The notes beneath the pieces were generated by a model, which worked only from the letters and a program-made list of their open reading frames with translations, did not search any database and had not been told where the DNA came from. Shown here in pieces: positions 42,149-50,819 of a DNA stretch of 64,000 nucleotides. The stretch covers positions 248,001-312,000 of the forward strand of contig NZ_CANLQB010000001.1 of assembly GCF_947493125.1 (NCBI RefSeq), written 5' to 3'. This stretch comes from an uncultured Roseobacter sp. Lineage in GTDB: Bacteria > Pseudomonadota > Alphaproteobacteria > Rhodobacterales > Rhodobacteraceae. Made by a program: the position numbers and the translations under genes. Every line of letters starts with the position of its first letter. Positions within the stretch are counted from its first letter, which is position 1.

Positions 42149-43267
42149 ATGGCCGCGGGATATTCTCTGAAAGACGATCTCTTCAACCCGCGGACGGTGG
42201 GCCAGTTGGCGGGCGAATTTGCCGCGGGTGTGCCCGGGTTCGATGCTGCGCGGTTTGAGAAGGAGGCGCTGGCGGGCTTTCCCGAGCGGGAGCTGATGGC
42301 GCGGATGGAGTGGTTGGCCGATTGTGCCGAGGCGCAGCTGACGACGGACTTTCCGACGATGGCGGACCAACTCGAGGCGGCGATGCCCGCGCGGCTTGAT
42401 CCCTCGCTTCGGGATGATGACTTTGGCCAGTTCATCCATGCGGTGCCAGGCATCCTCGCGGTGCGGCATGGGCTGGAGGATCATCGCGCCCGGGCCATGG
42501 CGCTGCTCTACGAGGCGACGCAGCGGTTCTCGATGGAGTTCTACATCCGCCCCTTCCTGAACCGCTGGACGGAGGAGACGCTCGCCACGCTGGCGCTCTG
42601 GGCCGAGGATGAGAATTATCACGTGCGCCGACTGGTGAGTGAAGGCACGCGGCCCAAGCTGCCCTGGGCCAAGGCGGTGGTGCTGACCCCTGACCAGACG
42701 CTGCCGCTGCTTGACCGGCTGCATGGCGATCCGACGCGCTTTGTCACGCGCTCGGTCTCAAACCACCTCAATGACCTGTCCAAGACCCATGACGATCTGG
42801 TGCTTGTCCGCTTGACGGGTTGGAAATCCAAGGGCGTGCAATCGGCCAAGGAGCTCGACTGGATGACCCGCCATGCGCTGCGCACGCTGATCAAACAGGG
42901 GCATGCGGGCGCCATGGCCGCGCTGGGGTTCGATGCGAGCGTTCCGGTCACGGTCGATCTCGAGATCGAAACGCCGCAGGTGGTCATGGGCGAGGCACTG
43001 ATGTTCACCTGCAGCGTGGCGAGTGCGGTCGATCTGCCGGTGCTGGTCGATTATCGCCTCACCTTCGCGCGGCCCGAGGGCAAGACCGGTGAGAAGGTCT
43101 TCAAGCTGAAGCAAGGCAAGGCGGTCCCGGGCAAGCCCTTCGTGGCGCGCAAGGTGCATAAGCTGAAGGGGGATGCGACCACATTCAGGCTTTATCCGGG
43201 CCCGCATCGGGTGACGGTGCAGGTCAACGGCGTTGACCGCGCGGAGGCCGGGTTCGAGCTGACCTGA
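42149..43267 (+). CDS. AlkC-like DNA alkylation repair glycosylase
   Basis: 372 residues. The N-terminal part to about residue 240 is a HEAT-like helical repeat domain with NYHVRRLVSEGTRPKLPWA and RFVTRSVSNHLNDLSKTHDD, typical of AlkC/AlkD DNA glycosylases that remove alkylated purines. The C-terminal part (about 265-372) is a beta-sandwich (VDLEIETPQVVMGEALMFTC; FRLYPGPHRVTVQVNG), like the Ig-like domain described for AlkC. It starts 3 bp after the SDR. Confidence 0.85.
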   Translation: MAAGYSLKDDLFNPRTVGQLAGEFAAGVPGFDAARFEKEALAGFPERELMARMEWLADCAEAQLTTDFPTMADQLEAAMPARLDPSLRDDDFGQFIHAVPGILAVRHGLEDHRARAMALLYEATQRFSMEFYIRPFLNRWTEETLATLALWAEDENYHVRRLVSEGTRPKLPWAKAVVLTPDQTLPLLDRLHGDPTRFVTRSVSNHLNDLSKTHDDLVLVRLTGWKSKGVQSAKELDWMTRHALRTLIKQGHAGAMAALGFDASVPVTVDLEIETPQVVMGEALMFTCSVASAVDLPVLVDYRLTFARPEGKTGEKVFKLKQGKAVPGKPFVARKVHKLKGDATTFRLYPGPHRVTVQVNGVDRAEAGFELT

Positions 43268-43359
43268 TCGCGCCGCTTCACATTCCCGACAGGTTGGTGG
43301 CGGTGCGCCCCGCGCTCGGTTAGCTCTTGTGCCAGACATATCGGCACAAGGACTCCGCG

Positions 43360-44718
43360 ATGCAAGCCACCGTTTTGATTATCCTTTTTGCGGCGGTCGT
43401 GGCGTTGAGCCTGCTGGCGGCACCCCGCCGTGCGACGGTCGATGGCTTCTTTGGCGGGCAAAGTGCCGAGGGCCGCCCGCCCGGGCTCTGGGTGCTGGTG
43501 CTGAGCCAGGTGACCACCTGGATTTTCGCTCGCTCGCTGATGAACTCCGCCATTCTCGGATACTACTACGGGATCGCGGGCACGCTGGCCTACGCGGCCT
43601 ACTATGGCTCATTCCTGACCGGTGGGCTGATCGTGGCGCATCTGCGCCGCAACGGCGCGGGCTCAGTGCAGGACTGGCTCGGTGCGCGCTTTGGTCGTGC
43701 GGGGCAGGGGACGTATAATTTCGTGATCGGGCTGCGGCTCCTGTCGGAGGTTTTTGCCAACCTGCTGGTGGTGGGGCTGATCTTCGATGCGCTGGCCGGT
43801 GGCAGCGGGACGCTAGCGATCCTCATCGTTTCGGTGCTGGGGCTGGCCTATTCCGCCTGGGGCGGGCTCAGCGCGGCGCTGCGGACAGATGTGGTGCAGA
43901 TGCTGCTGTTCCTGGTCGCCCTCGTGCTGGCCTTCGGGGCGCTGGTGCTGTCGCCGGGGTTTTCGCTTGGCGCGGTGCTGACGGCCCCGGGTGTCTCGGG
44001 CGCGTACAACGGCTGGGTCCTCTTGGCCGTCGCGGCTTTGCAGGTCTTCTCCTACCCCGCGCATGACCCGGTGATGATGGACCGTGGCTTTCTCGCGGAT
44101 GAGGAGACCACGCGGCGGTCGTTTCTGCATGCCTTCTGGATTTCGACGCTCTGCATCATCGCATTCGGGTTTTTCGGCATTCAGGCGAGCCTCATCGGCG
44201 CCACCTATGACGGCGAGCTGATCGGCACCTGGGCCGCGATGTTCCCGCCATGGGTCTTCATGCTGCTGATCGTGTCACTGCTGGTTTCGGCGCTGAGCAC
44301 GCTCGATTCGGCGCTGGCCTCTTCGGCCCGGCTTGGCGTGGAAGAGTTGGGGCTGGCCGCGCGCAGCCTTGCGGGCGGGCGCGGAGTCATGGTGGTGGTG
44401 GTGGTCGCGGGCGCGGGTCTGACGCTTTGGGGCAATGCGACGCTCTTTGATGCCGTCGCCGTCAGCGGGACCGCCTCGATGTTCCTGGCGCCCGTCCTGC
44501 TGGTGGGGCTGATCGGAGCGCGAGCTGTGCCGCTGTGGTCGTATCTGCTGGCCTATGGGGCGGCGATGCTCGGGGCCTTTGCCTATTTCGCGCGCAGCTG
44601 GCCCACGGTGGCGGCTTTGCTCCCGGAGGGGCACAAGTACGAACAGCTGCTGGTGATCTGCATTCTGGTTCTCGCCGTGGGTATGGCAGCGGTGCTTGCA
44701 GGGGCGCGGAAGGGCTGA
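43360..44718 (+). CDS. Sodium:solute symporter family permease
   Basis: 452 residues with about twelve to thirteen membrane helices. The N-terminus MQATVLIILFAAVVALSLLAAP, the segment YSAWGGLSAALRTDVVQMLLFLVALVLA and SLLVSALSTLDSALASSARL with the sodium-site Ser/Thr pattern identify the SSS superfamily. The substrate cannot be set by sequence. The ATG at 43360 is used; the frame also extends 11 codons upstream. Confidence 0.85.
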   Translation: MQATVLIILFAAVVALSLLAAPRRATVDGFFGGQSAEGRPPGLWVLVLSQVTTWIFARSLMNSAILGYYYGIAGTLAYAAYYGSFLTGGLIVAHLRRNGAGSVQDWLGARFGRAGQGTYNFVIGLRLLSEVFANLLVVGLIFDALAGGSGTLAILIVSVLGLAYSAWGGLSAALRTDVVQMLLFLVALVLAFGALVLSPGFSLGAVLTAPGVSGAYNGWVLLAVAALQVFSYPAHDPVMMDRGFLADEETTRRSFLHAFWISTLCIIAFGFFGIQASLIGATYDGELIGTWAAMFPPWVFMLLIVSLLVSALSTLDSALASSARLGVEELGLAARSLAGGRGVMVVVVVAGAGLTLWGNATLFDAVAVSGTASMFLAPVLLVGLIGARAVPLWSYLLAYGAAMLGAFAYFARSWPTVAALLPEGHKYEQLLVICILVLAVGMAAVLAGARKG

Positions 44719-44760
44719 TAGCTGCTTATCCGATGAATTTGATCGGATTTGGGCCGACCC

Positions 44761-45837
44761 GTGACCACGCCTCCCCCCCGGCTTGAAATCAGGAACCTGC
44801 GCCGCGCTTTTGACGGGCGCGCGGTGGTCGATGATGTGAGCTTTGCGATCCAGCCGGGGCAGGTGACCTGCCTTTTGGGGCCCTCGGGCTGCGGCAAGTC
44901 CACGACGCTGCGGATGATTGCCGGTGTCGAGATGCAGGACAGCGGCGAGATCTATGTGGATGGCCAGCTAGTGTGCGACACGATTTTCCGTTTGCCCCCC
45001 GAGCGGCGCGAGATCGGGCTGATGTTTCAGGACTTTGCGCTGTTCCCGCATCTGAGTGTGGCGGACAACGTGGCCTTTGGGCTGAAGGGGGCGTCGAAGG
45101 CGGAAAAGCGCGCGCGAGTCGAGGAATTGCTCACCCGTGTGGACCTCATGCGCTTTATCGACGGGTTTCCGCATCAGCTGTCGGGCGGGGAGCAACAGCG
45201 TGTTGCGCTGGCTCGGGCGCTGGCGCCGAAGCCCAAGATCATGCTGATGGACGAGCCCTTCTCGGGCCTTGATAACCGGCTGCGGGACGGCATTCGGGAC
45301 GAGACGCTGAACATCCTCAAGGAGGAGAACACCGCTGTCTTGCTGGTCACGCACGAGCCGGAAGAGGCGATGCGCATGGCCGATGAGATTGCCCTGATGC
45401 GCGACGGACGGATCGTGCAGCAGGGCGCGCCCTACAACGTCTATACCCGCCCGGTCGACCGCGCGGCGGTGGCGTTTTTCTCGGACACCAATGTGCTGAA
45501 AGCGCGGGTGCAGGGTGCGCTGGCCGAAACGCCCTTTGGTCAGTTTCTGGCGCCGGGCGTGCCGGACGGGACGGATGTGGACATCGTCTTTCGTCCGCAG
45601 CATGTGCGCATCGACTTTGACCGCAATGGCGTGGGGCCGAAGCCCACGGCAACCGATGGCACCGCCGCACGCGGCGTGGTGCAGCGCGCGCGCTTCATGG
45701 GCAACGAGAGCCTCGTGGAGTTTGGCATGGATTACGATGGCTCGGTGCTGCGGGCGACGGTGCCGAATGTGTTCCTGCCGAAACCGGGCACGGTCATGTG
45801 GCTGACAATCCGGCGGGACAAATGCTTTATCTTTTGA
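44761..45837 (+). CDS. ABC transporter ATPase, iron/polyamine importer type, without partners
   Basis: 358 residues. Walker A GPSGCGKSTTLRMIAG, Q loop FQDFALFPHLSVADNV, signature LSGGEQQRVALARAL, Walker B IMLMDEPFSGLD and H loop THEPEEA are all present, with a C-terminal TOBE-like domain (VDIVFRPQHVRIDF). Closest in type to FbpC. No permease or binding protein is adjacent, so its partners are elsewhere or it serves another system. GTG at 44761 assumed; TTG at 44749 is possible. Confidence 0.85.
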   Translation: MTTPPPRLEIRNLRRAFDGRAVVDDVSFAIQPGQVTCLLGPSGCGKSTTLRMIAGVEMQDSGEIYVDGQLVCDTIFRLPPERREIGLMFQDFALFPHLSVADNVAFGLKGASKAEKRARVEELLTRVDLMRFIDGFPHQLSGGEQQRVALARALAPKPKIMLMDEPFSGLDNRLRDGIRDETLNILKEENTAVLLVTHEPEEAMRMADEIALMRDGRIVQQGAPYNVYTRPVDRAAVAFFSDTNVLKARVQGALAETPFGQFLAPGVPDGTDVDIVFRPQHVRIDFDRNGVGPKPTATDGTAARGVVQRARFMGNESLVEFGMDYDGSVLRATVPNVFLPKPGTVMWLTIRRDKCFIF

Positions 45838-45856
45838 CGCTTAAGGAGGGGCTGCG

Positions 45857-46207
45857 ATGACGCGATTGCTGGTGGAATTCGGGATGGGCACATCCCTGCG
45901 GCGGGGCGACTACACGCAGGCCGCCGTGCGCGGCGTGAAGGACGCGCTCTGGCACAATTCGATCAACCTGGCCGAGCTTTTCGGGTTCGAGAAGACCGAC
46001 ATGCAGATCCGCGTCGATATCGGCGTGCAGCAGCCGGATCAAGTGGATGTGGCGGAGGTGCTCAAGGTCTTTCCCTACGGTCATGCTGAGGTCACAGTGC
46101 ATCACGGCGGGCTGGACATCGCGCGGCCAAAGGGCGCGGGAAACCCGACGATCATGGCCAATGTGGCGCTGACCGTGGGGTTTGACATGGAGCGGGCGGA
46201 TGGCTGA
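45857..46207 (+). CDS. Lin0512-family protein, first copy
   Basis: 116 residues of the Lin0512 family (TIGR02058 type). Marks are LLVEFGMGTSLRRGDYTQAAVRGVKDALWHNSIN (in parts) and VDIGVQQPDQVDVAEVLKVFPYGHAEVTVHHGGLDI. It begins 19 bp after the ABC ATPase and overlaps its paralogue by 8 bp. The biochemical role is unknown; the proteins are small and soluble. Confidence 0.84.
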   Translation: MTRLLVEFGMGTSLRRGDYTQAAVRGVKDALWHNSINLAELFGFEKTDMQIRVDIGVQQPDQVDVAEVLKVFPYGHAEVTVHHGGLDIARPKGAGNPTIMANVALTVGFDMERADG

Positions 46208-46559
46208 GCAGCGGTTGATCATCGAGATGGGCATGGGCAACGACCTGCACGGGCAGGATTACACCAAGGCCGCGAAACGCGCGATCGAGGATGCGTTTCG
46301 CCATTCCTCGCTGCCGATTTTCGGCGCGGTGGGCTTGAGCCATGACGCCATGCGGGTGCAGGTCACGGTCGGCGTGCAGCAGCCCGAGGCGGTGGATGTG
46401 GAGGCTCTGGTCGCGACCCTGCCACGGGGCCGGGCCGAGGTGCGCGTGGTCAAGGGCGGGTTGAACGTGGGCACCGACACCGACGACCCCATCGTGATCG
46501 CGCAGGCCAGTGTCGAGGCCTTCCTGCCGCAGCAGACCGGGTGGCAGTTGAAATCCTGA
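46200..46559 (+). CDS. Lin0512-family protein, second copy
   Basis: 119 residues, paralogue of the gene before it with the same frame of motifs (LIIEMGMGNDLHGQDYTKAAKRAIEDAF in parts, VTVGVQQPEAVDVEALVATLPRGRAEVRVVKGGLNVG). The pair probably forms a hetero-oligomer. The ATG at 46200 gives MAEQRLIIEMG. Confidence 0.84.
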   Translation: MAEQRLIIEMGMGNDLHGQDYTKAAKRAIEDAFRHSSLPIFGAVGLSHDAMRVQVTVGVQQPEAVDVEALVATLPRGRAEVRVVKGGLNVGTDTDDPIVIAQASVEAFLPQQTGWQLKS

Positions 46560-46587
46560 CCAGCAGCTGGCGTCGCGCCGATTTTTT

Positions 46588-46612
46588 GGAATAAGGACCT
46601 CCCCGCCGCGTT
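46588..46612 (+). promoter_or_regulatory. Sigma-ECF-like promoter before the glycine-zipper lipoprotein
   Basis: GGAAT (46588-46592), a 16-bp spacer and CGTT (46609-46612), close to the alphaproteobacterial general-stress EcfG consensus (GGAAC-N16/17-CGTT). It lies 62 bp before the likely original start at 46674. Small glycine-rich lipoproteins are common members of such stress regulons. Confidence 0.55.
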
Positions 46613-46673
46613 GTCGGGCTGTGGATCGGCCGCATGTCGCGGTCCGACCTCAGCTGCGAAAGGGAAAACTCCA

Positions 46674-46905
46674 ATGAAGACATAATGGTATCATCACCGC
46701 CCTAGGGCTGATGGCGCTGCTTCAGGCCTGTGCCACGACACCCCAGCAACAAAGGCAGGTCGGATGCGCAGGCGCCGGACTTGCCGGTGCGCTTGCGGGC
46801 GCTGCTTTGGGCAATGAGCTGGGGGGTGGCTCGGGCAGGGATATCCTGACCGCTGGCGGGGCCGTCGCGGGCGGGCTGGCCGGAAGCAACGCCGCGGGCT
46901 GCTAA
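46674..46905 (+). pseudogene. Glycine-zipper lipoprotein with an apparent 1-base frameshift
   Basis: AAAGGGAAAA precedes ATG 46674, which reads M-K-T and then a stop. Removing one base at about 46683 joins it to the open frame, giving M-K-T-N then GIITALGLMALLQAC, a lipobox signal with cleavage at Cys. The body is GAGLAGALAGAALGNELGGGSG and AGGAVAGGLAGSNAAG, a glycine zipper as in 17-kDa surface antigens. An in-frame ATG at 46711 would give 64 residues with a poor signal. Either a recent mutation or a sequencing error. Confidence 0.6.
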
Positions 46906-46938
46906 GTCACCTGCGAAGATGTCCGGCCACCCGGCGGG

Positions 46939-47604
46939 TCAGGGCACGTAATCGGCCAAGGTCTTCCCGGGCTCATCGACAAAGAGCTCGGGGAGCGCCT
47001 CGGCGGTCTGGATCAGATCGACCCGGAAGACACGGAAATCGTCACGCAGCTCGCACCATGAGGTCAGGGTCCAGATGCGGCCCCAATATTCCATGTGCAG
47101 AGGGCGGATGATGCGGGTGGTCACGCGCGCGTCTTTCGACGTGTAGGTGAGGCGCAGCTTCTGCTTGGCCCGGATCGCCGCGCGCAAGGTGGGCATATGG
47201 GCAAAGCCGCGGGCGGCATCGGCGAAAGGGTAGACGGCGAACTTCCACTGGTCCGCATCGGCGATGGTCTGGGTGGGCAGCACCGCATCGACCTTCTCGG
47301 CGAGGCTCAGGGCGGCGGCTTTCAGGTCCGGATCGGCGGCCTCAGCCACGATGGCCATGCCGAGGTTCAGCGCCTCCAGTTCAGCGACGGTGAGGTTCAG
47401 CGGCGGCAGGCTGATCGCTTCGGTGATCATATAGCCCACGCCGCGCTCCCCCTGCACCGGCACGCCCGACGCCACAAGCGTGTCCATGTCGCGGTAGATC
47501 GTGCGCGTGGAGACCTCGAGACGTGCGGCGATGTCCTGCGCACGGTGCAGCTTGCCGTCGCGCAGGATCTGGATGATGTCGAAAAGGCGATCAGTGCGGC
47601 GCAT
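46939..47604 (-). CDS. YafY/WYL-type transcriptional regulator
   Basis: 221 residues. The N-terminal HTH_11 domain is MRRTDRLFDIIQILRDGK then RAQDIAARLEVSTRTIYRDMDTL. The C-terminal ligand domain includes RLTYTSKDARVTTRIIRPLHMEYWGRIWTLTSWC, the WYL region with a tryptophan-tyrosine variant. These regulators bind small ligands or nucleic acid. It overlaps the monooxygenase gene by 14 bp, so the two are one operon and the regulator may control it. Confidence 0.88.
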   Translation of the reverse strand: MRRTDRLFDIIQILRDGKLHRAQDIAARLEVSTRTIYRDMDTLVASGVPVQGERGVGYMITEAISLPPLNLTVAELEALNLGMAIVAEAADPDLKAAALSLAEKVDAVLPTQTIADADQWKFAVYPFADAARGFAHMPTLRAAIRAKQKLRLTYTSKDARVTTRIIRPLHMEYWGRIWTLTSWCELRDDFRVFRVDLIQTAEALPELFVDEPGKTLADYVP

Positions 47605-47920
47605 GATCCTCCGGTGGCAGGTAGAGCGAGATCGCCGCGTGGCGCATCGACATGTCGCTCTGGTCGATCATCTCCATGAAAGGCCCGGCTTCGGGGCGGG
47701 CGAACATCGCTTCAGCCGCGGATTTCGCGGCCTCCTCGGAGGTCCAGGTGATGAACTCGGTCCAGAGCCCGTCCGGATCTGCGCTCAGGGTGCGCGAGAC
47801 CATCGCACCCGTGCTGCGTAGAAACGGGGTCATTGCCTCGGCGGCGCGGGCGAACTCTGACGGGTCGCGGCCTTCCTTGAGGCGGAAGGTGACGATTTCG
47901 GCAACGGTTGGGGCGGTCAT
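47591..47920 (-). CDS. Antibiotic-biosynthesis-monooxygenase-fold protein
   Basis: 109 residues, one dimeric ferredoxin-like barrel: VAEIVTFRLKEGRDPSEFARAAEAM (in parts), GAMVSRTLSADPDGLWTEFITWTSEEAA, HAAISLYLPPE. ATG 47920 has AAGGA about 7 bp upstream; ATGs at 47926 and 47935 are possible. Function and substrate unknown; it belongs with the WYL regulator. Confidence 0.75.
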   Translation of the reverse strand: MTAPTVAEIVTFRLKEGRDPSEFARAAEAMTPFLRSTGAMVSRTLSADPDGLWTEFITWTSEEAAKSAAEAMFARPEAGPFMEMIDQSDMSMRHAAISLYLPPEDHAPH

Positions 47921-48137
47921 ACGCATGTCCTTCATGTTTGGTTTTGACACGCCCGTCTTAGGGAGTCTCAACTGACATAAACCTGTCAGTTGTGTTTGGC
48001 GAGCGACAATTTTCTGCACTTTTCGCCCTTTGCCCGCAGTGACCGACGGCTTTCAGGCTTCTGCAGAGCGCCGCGCGCGCGTATTGCTGAGGCAGACAGA
48101 CCCGCTTTGCGGGACGAGACCTTATGGGAGATGTATC

Positions 48138-48347
48138 ATGTTGAACAATATTGGGCTTCCGGGCCTTTTGCTGATCGCTGTTGTGGTGCTCGTGCTCTTC
48201 GGGCGCGGCAAGATTTCCAGCCTGATGGGCGAAGTGGGCAAGGGCATCACCTCGTTCAAGAAGGGCATCAGCGAAGGCCAGGATGAAATCGCCAAGTCCG
48301 AAGAGGCCAAGGACGTCACCCCCGAGGCCGAAAAAGACAAGGTCTAA
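48138..48347 (+). CDS. tatA: Twin-arginine translocase subunit TatA
   Basis: 69 residues. N-terminal membrane helix [21 protein letters not shown] followed by the amphipathic helix and an acidic tail. The FGRGKI motif is diagnostic. TatA forms the transient pore for folded twin-arginine substrates. tatB starts 3 bp later. Confidence 0.94.
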   Translation: MLNNIGLPGLLLIAVVVLVLFGRGKISSLMGEVGKGITSFKKGISEGQDEIAKSEEAKDVTPEAEKDKV

Positions 48348-48350
48348 CTC

Positions 48351-48803
48351 ATGTTCGATATTGGCTGGACGGAGATGCTGGTCATCGGCATCGTCGCGCT
48401 GATTGTTGTGGGCCCGAAGGATCTGCCGGTGCTGTTCCGTTCGTTGGGGCAGTTCGTGGGCAAGGCCAAGGGCATGGCGCGCGAGTTCAGCCGTGCGATG
48501 AACGACGCCGCCGACGAGGCGGGCGTCAAGGACGTGGCCAAGGGGCTGAAAGCGGCGACCAACCCGATCAATTCCGCGATGGACGGAGTCAAAAGCGCCG
48601 CCTCCGATCTCGGCAAGTTCGATCCGGACAGCGAAACCGGCAAGCTGGCGGCGGAACGGGCTGAGAACGCCAAGAAGATCCAGGCGGCTACCGCACGGGC
48701 CGCTGCGGATCGCAAGATGAAAGAGGCGGAGGAAGCGCAGGCGAAGGCCGCCGAGCTGGAAGCCGTGCGCGATGCTGAGCCGCCAGCCAAGAGTGAAACA
48801 TGA
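48351..48803 (+). CDS. tatB: Twin-arginine translocase subunit TatB
   Basis: 150 residues. Starts [29 protein letters not shown], the TatB helix with the polar glutamate, then a long amphipathic and charged helical tail ([15 protein letters not shown] pattern). TatB receives substrate with TatC. The end overlaps tatC by 4 bp. Confidence 0.95.
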   Translation: MFDIGWTEMLVIGIVALIVVGPKDLPVLFRSLGQFVGKAKGMAREFSRAMNDAADEAGVKDVAKGLKAATNPINSAMDGVKSAASDLGKFDPDSETGKLAAERAENAKKIQAATARAAADRKMKEAEEAQAKAAELEAVRDAEPPAKSET

Positions 48804-49675
48804 GCGCATCCGACGATATTGACGACAGCGCGGCACCATTGATCGAGCATCTGGCCGAGCTGCGCACGCGGCTCATCCGCTCGGTGCTGGCGTTTTTGGT
48901 GGGCATGATCATCTGCTTCACCGTTGCCACACCGATCTTCAACTTCCTGACCGATCCCCTCTGTGCCGTGCTGTCCGAGCGCGGGCAGGATTGCGATCTG
49001 ATCTTCATCAGCCCGCAGGAAGGTTTCTTCGTGGCGATCAAGGTCTCGCTGCTGGGCGGCTTCATCCTCGCCTTCCCGGTGATCGCGCATCAGATGTGGC
49101 GCTTCGTGGCGCCGGGGCTCTACAAGAACGAGAAGGGGGCGTTTCTGCCCTTCCTGATTGCCTCGCCGGTGATGTTCCTGCTGGGCGCGTCCTTTGCCTT
49201 CTATGTGGTCACGCCGCTGGCCTATGACTTCTTTCTCGGGTTCCAGCAGTTTGGCGAGGGCGGCGAGGCGGTGGTCGGCGATCCGGCTGTCACACCGGGC
49301 CTCAGCGTTGTCTTCCAGGGCTCCGCGCAGGAGTATCTGAACCTTACCATCAAGTTCATCGTCGCCTTCGGGATGTGTTTCCAGCTGCCGGTGCTGCTGA
49401 CGCTGATGGGCAAGGCCGGGCTGGTCAGCTCCGAGGGCCTGGGCAACGTGCGCAAATATGCGGTGGTGGCCATCCTCGTGCTCGCAGCACTCGTCACCCC
49501 GCCGGATGTCATCACGCAGGTCATTCTCTTTGTTGTGGTCTACGGGCTTTACGAGGTGTCGATTTTCCTCGTGAAACGGGTCGAGAAAAAGCGCGAGGCG
49601 CGGTTGCGTAAGGAAGGCTTGTGGTTCGAGGATGAGGAAGAGGCGGACGACCTCGCGGAGGAGCAGACGAAGTGA
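48800..49675 (+). CDS. tatC: Twin-arginine translocase subunit TatC
   Basis: 291 residues with six membrane helices. The N-terminal [20 protein letters not shown] and [19 protein letters not shown] and the [20 protein letters not shown] loop are diagnostic. The C-terminal tail is charged ([14 protein letters not shown]). TatC recognises twin-arginine signals. It overlaps the DUF815 gene by 4 bp. Confidence 0.96.
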   Translation: MSASDDIDDSAAPLIEHLAELRTRLIRSVLAFLVGMIICFTVATPIFNFLTDPLCAVLSERGQDCDLIFISPQEGFFVAIKVSLLGGFILAFPVIAHQMWRFVAPGLYKNEKGAFLPFLIASPVMFLLGASFAFYVVTPLAYDFFLGFQQFGEGGEAVVGDPAVTPGLSVVFQGSAQEYLNLTIKFIVAFGMCFQLPVLLTLMGKAGLVSSEGLGNVRKYAVVAILVLAALVTPPDVITQVILFVVVYGLYEVSIFLVKRVEKKREARLRKEGLWFEDEEEADDLAEEQTK

Positions 49676-50538
49676 CCCGCGACCCAATGGACCGCATCGC
49701 GGCGGCGCTGGAGCGGATGGCTCCGGCGCCGCTGGACGCGCCCGATTTCTCTGTCGCTCCCGCCTTTGTCTGGCATGTGGATCCGGACCGGTTGGAACCG
49801 GTGCAGCAGGTGGCCCGCGTGGATCTCAAGCTGCTCATTGGGGTGGACAGATCGCGCGATACGCTGCTGGCCAATACGGAGCAGTTCGCGCGTGGACTGC
49901 CTGCGAACAACGCGCTCCTCTGGGGCGCGCGGGGCATGGGAAAATCCAGCCTTGTCAAGGCGATCCATGGCGAAATTCACGCAAACTACGCCGCGCTGCG
50001 CATTGTTGAGTTGCAGCGTGAGGATTTGCCCTCTGTCGGGCGGCTGTTGAACCTGCTGCGCGGCGCGCCGTATCGGTTCATCCTGTTCTGCGATGATCTG
50101 TCCTTTGGTCATGATGACGCGCATTACAAGAGCCTGAAGGCGGTGCTGGATGGCGGCATCGAGGGGCGCCCGGAGAATGTGGTGCTCTATGCCACGTCGA
50201 ACCGGCGCCACCTGATGCCCCGGGATATGATCGAGAACGAGCGTGGCAGTGCGATCAACCCGTCGGAGGCGGTCGAGGAGAAGGTGTCGCTGTCTGATAG
50301 GTTCGGGCTGTGGCTGGGCTTCCACCCTTGCGATCAGGACCAGTATCTGGCGATGATCCGGGGCTATTGTGACGCCTATGGTGTCAAGATCGGTGAGGAC
50401 GACCTGCGGGCCGAGGCGATTGAATGGCAGGCCACGCGCGGGTCGCGCTCCGGTCGGGTCGCGTGGCAGTATTTCAACGATCTGGCAGGCCGAAAGGGCG
50501 TGACGCTGGGTGGTTCACCGGTTGCATCAGCCGGATGA
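49672..50538 (+). CDS. DUF815 AAA-type ATPase
   Basis: 288 residues. Walker A is [15 protein letters not shown], Walker B area [14 protein letters not shown], then [19 protein letters not shown] and [21 protein letters not shown] with the arginine finger region. DUF815 proteins are uncharacterised AAA ATPases; the tat and nlpD neighbourhood is common in this group. The start overlaps tatC by 4 bp. Confidence 0.88.
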   Translation: MTRDPMDRIAAALERMAPAPLDAPDFSVAPAFVWHVDPDRLEPVQQVARVDLKLLIGVDRSRDTLLANTEQFARGLPANNALLWGARGMGKSSLVKAIHGEIHANYAALRIVELQREDLPSVGRLLNLLRGAPYRFILFCDDLSFGHDDAHYKSLKAVLDGGIEGRPENVVLYATSNRRHLMPRDMIENERGSAINPSEAVEEKVSLSDRFGLWLGFHPCDQDQYLAMIRGYCDAYGVKIGEDDLRAEAIEWQATRGSRSGRVAWQYFNDLAGRKGVTLGGSPVASAG

Positions 50539-50819
50539 CATTGGTCGCTTGACCAAGCGGCCCAAGTGGCCGCAGCGTCATGTTCAACCGCCTCCATGTG
50601 CCACCGGGCGCGCCCAATTCGAAGCAGGTGCGGACAGTGCGCCGGGGCCTTGCGCGTTGATATGTCATGGCGGCCTCCGATCAGCGTAAACCTGTCGAAG
50701 GGTGACAGCAGACTGCGTCAGGAAAAGGGCCGGGCCCGCCGGAATGTGGCGGGCACCGGGCTATTCCGGGGTCATTTCAGTGCTTTGACAGTTTTACGCT
50801 GTTTGTTCAGAGCCAGCGG

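Noticed and set aside
50539-50819. Short plus-strand frame after the DUF815 gene (50566-50832)
   Set aside because: No RBS, odd composition, and it overlaps the 3' end of nlpD; treated as intergenic.
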